Positions 54,594 to 62,088 of a DNA stretch of 64,000 nucleotides are shown here, piece by piece; position 1 is the first letter of the stretch; each line of letters opens with the position of its first letter. Made by a program: the position numbers and the translations under genes. Source of the stretch: Paraburkholderia sp. BL9I2N2. Lineage in GTDB: Bacteria > Pseudomonadota > Gammaproteobacteria > Burkholderiales > Burkholderiaceae. The DNA is taken from the NCBI RefSeq assembly GCF_004339745.1, contig NZ_SMGP01000003.1, forward strand, positions 992,001-1,056,000. The letters are read 5' to 3'. Under the pieces are notes generated by a model. The model made no database searches, was not told the DNA's origin, and saw only the letters and a program-made list of their open reading frames with translations.

Positions 54594-55484
54594 TTACGCC
54601 TGATCGCGAGGCACAAAGCGGCGAGTACGGATCCATTTGGTGGCCACCCACTTCTCGCCCGTCCGCAAGGGCGTGCTCGCATGTAGGGAGCTCGGATCGG
54701 AGAGCCCGAAACGGTTTCCATATTCGAAATAGAGGGCCTGGCCGCGCTGCGGCACTATCGACCATCCAAGCTGCGGGAACACGGTTTCACCGCCGCCTTC
54801 CACATCGTTCAGATACATCAGCAGCGTGCCCACGCGCTGCCCGCTACGCGCGATCGACTCCTGATTCGCCGGGTTGCCCGCGATCAGATAGTCGACGTGC
54901 GGCGTCGACTCGGCGCCCGCTTCGTAATGCAGCAGTTGCAGGCCTTCGCCGTTCTCGACCGGCAGGCCGGTGAGCTCGGCGATCCGCGCTTCGAGGCGCG
55001 CGATCAGCGGCGTTTCGCCTAAACGAAAGAACATGCCGTGGCTGCTGCGGTGGCCAGCCACGACATGACGGCCTGTTACCGGATCGACCACGGTCGAACG
55101 ATCCAGCCGCGGCCGCGCGAGCGAGATCAGCTGCTCGCATTCGTTCGCGGTGAGAAAATCCGCGAGCAGTACCGAGGATGGCCGGTGCATCCGCGACATC
55201 ACACGCACCTTGCGCTCACCGAGCCGGATCGTCGCACCGTCCGGCACGCGCAGCGGCTCCACTTCGTAAGTGACTGGCGCACCGCCGATTTCGAGCGTCT
55301 CGCCTGGCAACGGTGTGCCGTATAAAAAAGCCGAGGAGACCGCATCGACCATTGCCGACGCGAGCTCCGCTGCGTTATTTCGATCGATCAGCTCGCGCAC
55401 GATCGCCTGTGGCGCGACGCCGCGCGTGAGATTGTGGGCAATCCAGTCGCGCACTTCGACGGGGAAGCTAACTGTTATGGACAT
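54594..55484 (-). CDS. 2-oxoglutarate/Fe(II) oxygenase, prolyl 4-hydroxylase-like
   Basis: About 296 residues. The P4Hc domain has the iron ligands in TPHVDYL (HxD) and SSLHASTPL (distal His), with the 2-oxoglutarate-binding basic residue in GEKWVATKW; LHYEAGAESTPHVDY and TLLMYLNDVEGGGETVFPQLG are characteristic. An N-terminal helical segment (VRDWIAHNLTRGVAPQAIVREL) precedes it, as in Burkholderia relatives. The start at 55484 is the best of several weak choices. It hydroxylates a protein or peptide proline; target unknown. Confidence 0.9.
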   Translation of the reverse strand: MSITVSFPVEVRDWIAHNLTRGVAPQAIVRELIDRNNAAELASAMVDAVSSAFLYGTPLPGETLEIGGAPVTYEVEPLRVPDGATIRLGERKVRVMSRMHRPSSVLLADFLTANECEQLISLARPRLDRSTVVDPVTGRHVVAGHRSSHGMFFRLGETPLIARLEARIAELTGLPVENGEGLQLLHYEAGAESTPHVDYLIAGNPANQESIARSGQRVGTLLMYLNDVEGGGETVFPQLGWSIVPQRGQALYFEYGNRFGLSDPSSLHASTPLRTGEKWVATKWIRTRRFVPRDQA

Positions 55485-56189
55485 CGGAATGGTGAACGAT
55501 AGGTTGGAAGGGTACTGTCGTCTGCAGTGGAAAACTGCTGCCATGATATCGGTTATATAAACCATCAGTGAATGGATTCGAGTGGGCAGCGGTTCGTGTA
55601 AGTTACGGCAGACCAATTGAGCCGCTTGCCGCGACGACAGGTTCGCCGTCAGCGCTGCACAGCAGAATGCAAACAATAAGACGCGATTTGGCGTCACCAG
55701 CTGCGAGTTATGCTCTTCATTCGATGCGGCAACAGTTGCTACTGGACGTGTGAAAGCCATCCATCTCCAGGGCTACGCACGAAGGGGCACGCTGCACCTT
55801 CGTGTTGCCAGTTCCGAGCCACGTTGACGGCATCTTTATGCACCGAACTAGAACTTTTTCGGCGCCTTGATGCCGCATTTGTTGAAATGAAAGCATGCAA
55901 ACGATATCGAAGGGCAATGACATGTTACGTTTGCTGATTCCGGTCGTTCATCATGAAGGCGCGTGAAGGCCGCACGCTGTGTGGCCATTCTTTGTCGAGC
56001 ACGCCGTAACCGGAGAGGATGAGCTGGCGGAAGTCCTCGAGTCGCACGCAGAGCAAGGCCGAATGTCCGCACTCCATTTCCCGGTGCCTTGCGCCAGCAG
56101 CAGAAGCGCGCGACGCTGAGTGCGTTGAAACAGACCCGCGCAATCATCGGAACGATGACCCTGTACGCGCTATGGGCCCTCCTCTGGCG
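55485..56189. other. Long non-coding, decayed stretch
   Basis: About 700 bases with no intact gene. A minus-strand frame at 55925-56143 (ECGHSALLCVRLEDFRQLIL) is protein-like but unassigned; its relation to other genes is unknown. Confidence 0.4.
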
Positions 56190-56458
56190 ACCTTTATCGC
56201 AGAGACGACGTCGCCAGCATTGTCCGGTTCGCTGTCAACCCCGCGTATCAGGACGGGGAATTGGGAAGTTGATGCTCGCCTTCGTTGAGCATTGAGCGCT
56301 CACTCGCGGCTGCACGGAAGTATCGCTCGACACGCCGCAACCCGCAGCGCATCTGATCGCGTTTTATCGACACCGGGCATGTCGTATTGCCGGGATTCGC
56401 CCGACTCCTTGGACGGCACGATGACAGCGCGATCATGAACAAGTCAGCGGTTTTCTCC
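56190..56458 (+). pseudogene. Decayed GNAT-family acetyltransferase, C-terminal half
   Basis: Three frames in order give a GNAT fold: ASIVRFAVNPAYQ, then (shifted) GRGIGKLMLAFVEH with the acetyl-CoA loop (RGxGxxL), a stop, then (shifted again) TEVSLDTPQPAAHLIAFYRH and finally DSAIMNKS, as in the ends of such enzymes. At least two frameshifts and one stop; inactive. Confidence 0.65.
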
Positions 56459-56484
56459 TTATGGTTAACAAGCAAAGGAAATCA

Positions 56485-57363
56485 ATGAAGAAGGTTTTCA
56501 AAAAACTATTGTTGTGCAGTGTGTTGGGCACTGCAATGGTAACGATGATGAGTACATCCGTCAGTGCGACAGCGGATACCAAACCGCCAATCAAGATTGG
56601 CTATGTCGAAGGTTGGGACGACAGCGTCGCAACGTCGAACGTGGCCGCACGCATTATCGAGCAGCGACTGGGATATCCGGTTCAACTCGTGCCTGTGGCA
56701 GCAGGCGTCATGTGGCAGGGCGTCGCACGGGGCGATCTTGATGCGACGCTGTCAGCGTGGCTGCCGGCGACACATGGCGCATACTGGGAGCAATTCAAAG
56801 GGAAAGTGACCGACCTCGGCACCAATTTCCCGGATGCAAAGATCGGGTTGGTCGTACCGGCGAGCGTGCCCGAGAATAGCGTTGCCGATCTCGAAGCGCA
56901 CAAAGCGGATTTCAACGATCGCATCGTCGGGATCGACGCAGGTGCGGGCGTGATGAAGAAAGCCGACAACGCCATCAAGGCTTATAACCTCAGCCTGACT
57001 TTGATGCCGAGCTCGGGCAGCGCAATGACGGCGGAACTCGCTCGACGGATGAACGGGAGCAAGCCGGTTGTCGTGACAGGCTGGGCGCCCCACTGGATGT
57101 TTGCCAAGTGGAAGCTCAAATTTCTGGACGATCCCAAGAAGGTATTTGGCGGCGCCGAGCATGTTGATAACGTGATCAACCCACAGCTCGAGACGAAGGC
57201 CGCACCTGTGGTTGCGTTCCTTAAGAAATTCCAGTGGAAACCGGGTGAGATCGATAGCGTCATGCTGGCGACCGAGAATGGCAGCAAGCCTACGGCGGCA
57301 GCTGATGCGTGGATTGCGGCGCACGCGGAGCGCGTGGATAGCTGGGTTGCTAAGACGCAATGA
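56485..57363 (+). CDS. Glycine betaine/proline-type ABC transporter binding protein (OpuAC family)
   Basis: 292 residues. A Sec signal (cleavage near SVSATAD) leads to IKIGYVEGWDDSVATSNVAARIIEQRLGYP, the start of OpuAC/ProX-like quaternary-amine binding proteins; the tryptophans in VMWQGVARGDLDATLSAWLPATH and TGWAPHWMFAKWKLKFLDDP probably form the aromatic cage. AAAGGAA lies five bases before the ATG at 56485. The ATPase and permease follow. Betaine or choline uptake for osmoprotection or carbon is likely. Confidence 0.92.
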   Translation: MKKVFKKLLLCSVLGTAMVTMMSTSVSATADTKPPIKIGYVEGWDDSVATSNVAARIIEQRLGYPVQLVPVAAGVMWQGVARGDLDATLSAWLPATHGAYWEQFKGKVTDLGTNFPDAKIGLVVPASVPENSVADLEAHKADFNDRIVGIDAGAGVMKKADNAIKAYNLSLTLMPSSGSAMTAELARRMNGSKPVVVTGWAPHWMFAKWKLKFLDDPKKVFGGAEHVDNVINPQLETKAAPVVAFLKKFQWKPGEIDSVMLATENGSKPTAAADAWIAAHAERVDSWVAKTQ

Positions 57364-57663
57364 TTTGTTAGTTAGTTTCGTGGCTCCTACCTGATGTCGG
57401 CGGCAAGATCCACCTGCTGTCTTCGCGTGTTTCTCGCATTCTCGCTGATAGGGGTAGACGTACGTCTCGTTCAAATCTTGATGGTTTGATTCAAGAGTCC
57501 CTGTCGATCCATCGCTTGTGCAGTCACCCACTGCGCCAAAGCCGCCGAACGGCCGAGCTTTGCTGAAAGCCGCTCTGCGCGCGACTATCGCCCTGGTTTG
57601 CCCGACGAGTACGAAAAGCCACGGAGGCATCAATGTGCAGGCCGGCGCCTGCACCACAAGGAC
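57364..57663. other. Gap between the binding-protein and ATPase genes
   Basis: 300 bases with no recognised gene or strong hairpin; unusual inside an ABC operon, so the ATPase and permease genes may have their own promoter. Confidence 0.4.
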
Positions 57664-58842
57664 ATGAATTCAATGGATTCCCCAAAGGTTGTGGTCGAAG
57701 GTCTCTGCAAGGTTTTTGGAAACAATCCCAACGCGGCTGCTGACCTGCTCGCGCACGGCGCCACCAAGGACGAGATATTTGCCAGAACAGGCCAGGTGGT
57801 CGGCGTCCACAATGTCTCGTTCGACGTTCAGGAAGGTGAGATCTTCGTACTGATGGGCTTGTCAGGTTCCGGCAAATCCACGTTGATCCGCCTGATCAAC
57901 CGGCTCGTCGAGCCGACGGCGGGCAAGGTCATCATCGATGGCCGCGACATTGCCGCAGTGCGCCGCTCCGAACTCACGTCGCTGCGGCGCACTGCGATGA
58001 GCATGGTGTTCCAATCGTTCGCGCTGATGCCGCAGCGCACGGTGCTGTCGAATGCCGCCTTCGGTCTCGAAGTGGCCGGCATGGGACGCAAGACGCGTGA
58101 AAAGCGTGCACTCGAAGTGCTCGAACAGGTCGGCCTCGCGACGTTCTCGCAGAAGCTGCCGGCCGAACTGTCCGGCGGCATGCAGCAGCGTGTGGGTCTC
58201 GCGCGTGCGCTCGCGGTGAACCCGTCGCTGATGATCATGGACGAAGCGTTCTCGGCACTCGATCCGCTCAAGCGCAAGGAAATGCAGAACGTACTGCTGG
58301 AACTGCAAAACAATCAGCGCCGCACGATCGTGTTCGTGTCGCACGATCTCGAAGAAGCGCTGCGCATCGGCAGCCGGATCGCAATCATGGAAGGCGGCCG
58401 CGTCGTGCAGATTGGTACGCCGCAAGACATCATCGCGAACCCCGCCGACGATTACGTGCGTGCCTTCTTCGAAGGCGTCGATACGAGCCGCTATCTGACG
58501 GCGGGCGATCTGATGCGGACGAACGGCGTGCCGCTCGTGCGTATTCTCGATCAGTCGAACGTCGAAGCGTCGTTGAACGGCAGCGCCGAATACGCGTTCG
58601 TGCTCGATGCGGAGCGCCGTATTCGCGGCTTCGTGACGCGCGATGCGATCGGGAATGCGTCGCCGTCGCTGCGCAAGGTCGAATGCGTTTCGCGTGGCGC
58701 GTCGCTCGATCACGTGGTGTCGCGCGTGTGCGCGAACTCGACCGCGCTGCCCGTGGTCGACGATGAAGACCGCTATTGCGGTTCCGTCGATCGGGCGGAC
58801 GTTCTGAAGGTAATCACGCGCAATCGAGGTGGCCATGTCTGA
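57664..58842 (+). CDS. Quaternary amine ABC transporter ATPase, ProV/OpuAA-like
   Basis: 392 residues. Walker A is GLSGSGKST, signature LSGGMQQRVGLARAL, Walker B LMIMDEAFSALD. The C-terminal third is a CBS-domain pair (FVLDAERRIRGFVTR; VDDEDRYCGSVDRADVLKV), which in OpuA-type ATPases senses ionic strength or c-di-AMP. ATG 57664 was chosen; ATG 57673 is equally possible by ribosome-site spacing. Confidence 0.93.
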   Translation: MNSMDSPKVVVEGLCKVFGNNPNAAADLLAHGATKDEIFARTGQVVGVHNVSFDVQEGEIFVLMGLSGSGKSTLIRLINRLVEPTAGKVIIDGRDIAAVRRSELTSLRRTAMSMVFQSFALMPQRTVLSNAAFGLEVAGMGRKTREKRALEVLEQVGLATFSQKLPAELSGGMQQRVGLARALAVNPSLMIMDEAFSALDPLKRKEMQNVLLELQNNQRRTIVFVSHDLEEALRIGSRIAIMEGGRVVQIGTPQDIIANPADDYVRAFFEGVDTSRYLTAGDLMRTNGVPLVRILDQSNVEASLNGSAEYAFVLDAERRIRGFVTRDAIGNASPSLRKVECVSRGASLDHVVSRVCANSTALPVVDDEDRYCGSVDRADVLKVITRNRGGHV

Positions 58843-59737
58843 GATCATTCCACTCGGCCGTTGGGTCGACCAATCGGTTCACTATCTGCTCGATCACGAC
58901 GCGAGTACCTTCGATTCGATCGGCAAGGCGATCGAGAGTTTTGCCGCATTGATTGAACATGGCCTGCAAGCCGTTCCGATGTGGGCGTTGATGGCGTTCT
59001 TCATTGGAATCGGGTTGTGGCGGGTCGGCTGGCGCTTTGCGATCTTCGCGACACTATCGCAATTACTGATCTATGCGACCGGGTTCTGGGATCAGACCGT
59101 CATCACGCTGGGTCTGACGTTGTCTGCCACGCTGATCAGCCTCGTGTTCGGCGTGCCGCTCGGCATCTGGACCGCAAGGAACAAGCACGTCGCGATGGTC
59201 GTGCGACCGATCCTCGACCTGATGCAGACGATGCCCGCCTTCGTCTACCTGATCCCGGCTGCGATGCTGTTCGGCCTCGGCCGCGTGCCTGGGATTCTGT
59301 CGACGGTGATCTTCGCGATGCCGCCCGCCGTACGTCTGACGAGCCTCGGCATCCGTCACGTGAATCGCGAGATCGTCGAAGCGGGGCAGGCGTTCGGGTG
59401 CACGCCGTGGCAATTGCTGTACAAGGTGCAGTTTCCCAACGCGTTGCCGTCGATCATGCAGGGTGTGAACCAGACGATCATGCTGGCGCTGTCGATGGTG
59501 ATCATTGCGTCGATGGTCGGCGCGGGCGGTCTCGGCAACGATGTGCTTGCCAGTATTCAGCGCCTCGATATCGGGCTGGGCTTCGAAAGCGGCTTATCGG
59601 TGGTGCTGCTCGCGATCATGCTGGATCGTATCACCGAGAGCTTCGGCCGCTCCCCGGGCACGGTCAGCGCGCCGCGCTTCGCAGGCCTGCGCAGCGTAAT
59701 GCGCGTACGAGCGGAGCGGCCTGCCGCACAGAACTGA
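58835..59737 (+). CDS. Quaternary amine ABC transporter permease, ProW-like
   Basis: 300 residues with about six membrane helices. VFGVPLGIWTARNKHVAMVVRPILDLMQTMPAFVYLIPAAMLFG is the hallmark of ProW/OpuAB permeases, and IVEAGQAFGCTPWQLLYKVQFPNALPSIMQGVNQTIMLALSMV is the EAA loop region. GAGG precedes the ATG at 58835, which overlaps the ATPase end by eight bases. Confidence 0.94.
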   Translation: MSEIIPLGRWVDQSVHYLLDHDASTFDSIGKAIESFAALIEHGLQAVPMWALMAFFIGIGLWRVGWRFAIFATLSQLLIYATGFWDQTVITLGLTLSATLISLVFGVPLGIWTARNKHVAMVVRPILDLMQTMPAFVYLIPAAMLFGLGRVPGILSTVIFAMPPAVRLTSLGIRHVNREIVEAGQAFGCTPWQLLYKVQFPNALPSIMQGVNQTIMLALSMVIIASMVGAGGLGNDVLASIQRLDIGLGFESGLSVVLLAIMLDRITESFGRSPGTVSAPRFAGLRSVMRVRAERPAAQN

Positions 59738-59807
59738 ACAGGTAGAGAGCAGCGCGCCGCCGCGAAAACCAGCGATTTCTGCGACCACCAGACCTACCGT
59801 AAGCATC

Positions 59808-60464
59808 ATGGAGAGTGAAGTGACGTCAGCCAGGAATGAATTGCCGTTGCAGAGCCTTGCGCATTTTGGCTTTCTCACGCTGCCCGGCTTTTCGATGATC
59901 GCGTTCACGAGCGCGGTCGAGGCGCTGCGCGTGGCGAATCACGTCGCCCACGCGCAGCCATATCGATGGTCGATCCTTACACCTGATGGCGTGCCAGTGA
60001 GCGCCAGCAACGGCATCACGCTCAAGCCCGCGTGCACGCTTGAAGAAGCGGGCAGGCCGGATGTGCTGATCGTCTGCGGCGGCACGCAAATCCGCCGTGC
60101 GGTGGATAGCAGCGTCACGGAGCTGCTTGGCGATCTCGCGCGGCAGGGTGTACCACTCGGTGGCATGTGCACCGGTGCGTATGCGCTGATGTCGGTGGGG
60201 TTGCTCGACGGCTACCGCTGCACTGTGGATTGGGAAGACCTGCACGTGTTGCGCAAGGAGTTTCCGCGAGTCCATTTTGCAGACGAACTGTTTGTGATCG
60301 ACCGCGATCGCCTGACGTGCGTCGGCGGTACCGCGCCGCTTGATCTGATGCTCAAACTCGTCGGCAGCCGGCTTGGGCAGAACGTCGCCGAACAGGTATC
60401 GCTCGAGTTGCAATCGCTCGGGTCGGCACCCCGGCCGCAGAGCCGGATATCGTGCGGCGGATGA
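59808..60464 (+). pseudogene. GbdR-like AraC regulator truncated before its DNA-binding domain
   Basis: 218 codons. The DJ-1/PfpI-like sensor domain (AHFGFLTLPGFSMIAFTSAVEAL; LGGMCTGAYALMSVGLLDGYRCTV; FVIDRDRLTCVGGTAPLDLML) is that of GbdR/GlxA-type AraC regulators of betaine catabolism, normally about 320-370 residues with two C-terminal HTH motifs. Similarity stops just after GQNVAEQVS near 60404 and the last 20 codons are unrelated, so the HTH is lost. GGAGAG precedes a possible GTG start at 59820. Directly after the betaine importer, its expected site. Confidence 0.85.
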
Positions 60465-60547
60465 TGGACGAGACCGCTCCCCGGGGTACACAGTCGCGCC
60501 CCACATTCAGTCTCTCTTCCATTGGCAGTGACCCGAAAGAACGCACC

Positions 60548-60742
60548 ATGCCCCAAATCGGCGGAACAAATGTTTCCGCGGACGCGACCCGCTCCAGCCG
60601 ATTGTCGTTCCTCGAATTGAGCGGTGGCCACATTCACTCGGTCAATCCCGACGGATCCGACGTCACGACGATCGTCGCGGATTGCCGCCTCCCCGACGGT
60701 ATCGTCGAGGACTTGGATGCCGACCTTACAAGACCTTCGTAA
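60548..60742 (+). pseudogene. N-terminal fragment of a YWTD/SMP-30-like beta-propeller protein
   Basis: About 60 codons: LSFLELSGGHIHSVNPDGSDVTTIV then LPDGIVEDLDA read as the first blade of a YWTD/SMP-30-type propeller, then break off at LDA where HIYWTN would follow, ending in five unrelated codons. A truncated remnant between the GbdR-like fragment and acetamidase. Confidence 0.65.
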
Positions 60743-60881
60743 GCGTAGTCGTGCCGGAACGAGCTTCGCCCACGCACAAGCTTTTGTACGCAGTCACCCA
60801 AGTGTATCTATTCTGTCGCTCGTACGATCTGCCATCGGTCGCGTTGCACCGATCGCACACTCTTACGGAGCTTCAGAAAGC

Positions 60882-61913
60882 ATGCTTCATGACCTGCCAG
60901 CTATCCAGAAAAATGTTCACTGGGGATATTTTGACGCGGCGCTAGCGCCCGCGCTGATCGTCGAGAGCGGCGACTTCGTTCGCGCCGAAGCGATCACGCA
61001 TCATGCAGGCGACGCCCCCGACCTCATGATGGATGACAAGGTGCGCGCGCTCTACGACACGATTCCCGAATCCGATCGCCAACCCGGCGTGCATCTGATG
61101 ACGGGACCGATCTTCGTGAAGGACGCAAAGCCTGGCGACCTGCTCGAGGTACGTTATCTGCAGATGATTCCGCGCTTCAACTACGGTTCGAATCTCGCGG
61201 CGCACTGGGGTCATCTGTTCACCGACTTCGAGAAAGAACGCGTCACTATCTACGAACTCGATCAGGCATCGAACACCGCTCACGCGCTGTATGGGTATGA
61301 CTATCCCGGCAAATATCTCGTGCCGGGCAAGCGCTCGGAGATTCGCGACTGCTGCCGCGAACCCGCGCTCGAAGGCATTCGCGTGCCGGTGCGCCCTCAT
61401 CTGGGCACGGCAGGCGTCGCGCCCGATGTGGCGGGCCGCGTGAGCACCGTGCCGCCGGGCGCACATGGCGGCAATATCGATAACTGGCGCATCGGCGCGG
61501 GCTCCACCATGTACTACCCGGTCGCCGTGGACGGCGGGTTGTTCTCGATCGGGGATCCGCATGTATCGCAAGGAGATGGCGAAATCAGCGGCACCGCGAT
61601 CGAGGCGTCGCTCAATGTGATGTTCCAGATCGTGCTGCGGCGCGACTTCAGATTTCCTTCGCCGCTGCTGGAAACGCCCGAATACTGGATCGTCCACGGC
61701 TTTGATGAAGACCTCGACATCGCGACCAAAAACGCTTCACGCGATATGTTGTTGCTGCTCACCGAGCAGCAAGGCCTGTCCCGCGACGACGCGTATTCGC
61801 TAATGAGCGTCGCCGCGGATTTCTCCGTGACCCAGGTCGTCGATGGCCGTCAGGGCATTCATTGCAAGATCCCCCGCAGCATTTTTCCTCCGAAGAAAAA
61901 GCCTCGCGCGTGA
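60882..61913 (+). CDS. Acetamidase/formamidase family hydrolase
   Basis: 343 residues, FmdA_AmdA fold. NVHWGYFDAALAPALIVESGDFVRAEAITHHAGD, GVHLMTGPIFVKDAKPGDLLEVRYLQMIP, PVRPHLGTAGVAP and STVPPGAHGGNIDNW are the family blocks including the metal/substrate His, Asp and Glu residues; GSTMYYPVAVDGGLFSIGDPHVSQGDGEISGTAIE follows. It should hydrolyse a small amide, releasing ammonia. Alone after degraded genes; a GC-rich repeat and an AraC-acetamidase fusion gene follow. Confidence 0.92.
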   Translation: MLHDLPAIQKNVHWGYFDAALAPALIVESGDFVRAEAITHHAGDAPDLMMDDKVRALYDTIPESDRQPGVHLMTGPIFVKDAKPGDLLEVRYLQMIPRFNYGSNLAAHWGHLFTDFEKERVTIYELDQASNTAHALYGYDYPGKYLVPGKRSEIRDCCREPALEGIRVPVRPHLGTAGVAPDVAGRVSTVPPGAHGGNIDNWRIGAGSTMYYPVAVDGGLFSIGDPHVSQGDGEISGTAIEASLNVMFQIVLRRDFRFPSPLLETPEYWIVHGFDEDLDIATKNASRDMLLLLTEQQGLSRDDAYSLMSVAADFSVTQVVDGRQGIHCKIPRSIFPPKKKPRA

Positions 61914-61924
61914 GTTGTGCGCGT

Positions 61925-61997
61925 GCGCTACGACGGTGCGTCCGCGCACAGTTGTAGCGCAGCGCGGTAGCGGTGCGTCCACGCACCGTCGTAGCGC
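61925..61997. repeat. GC-rich inverted repeat between the two acetamidase genes
   Basis: GCGCTACGACGGTGCGT (61925-61941) and ACGCACCGTCGTAGCGC (61981-61997) are a perfect 17-bp inverted repeat enclosing a second hairpin (GGTGCGT-CC-ACGCACC, 61972-61987). Variants GTAGCGCAGCGC recur within. The first gene's stop lies just upstream, so it could act as a terminator or be a repeat element. Confidence 0.8.
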
Positions 61998-62088
61998 AGC
62001 GCCACAGCGCTAACGGCGTTGTTATCGATGGCACGGACATTGCCTTTGAATCACTCGACTGACGTTCGTCAGGGTCCGGGAGCCTGGG

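Noticed and set aside
57364..57663. Riboswitch in the 300-base gap before the betaine ATPase
   Set aside because: No conserved glycine or other aptamer pattern recognised.
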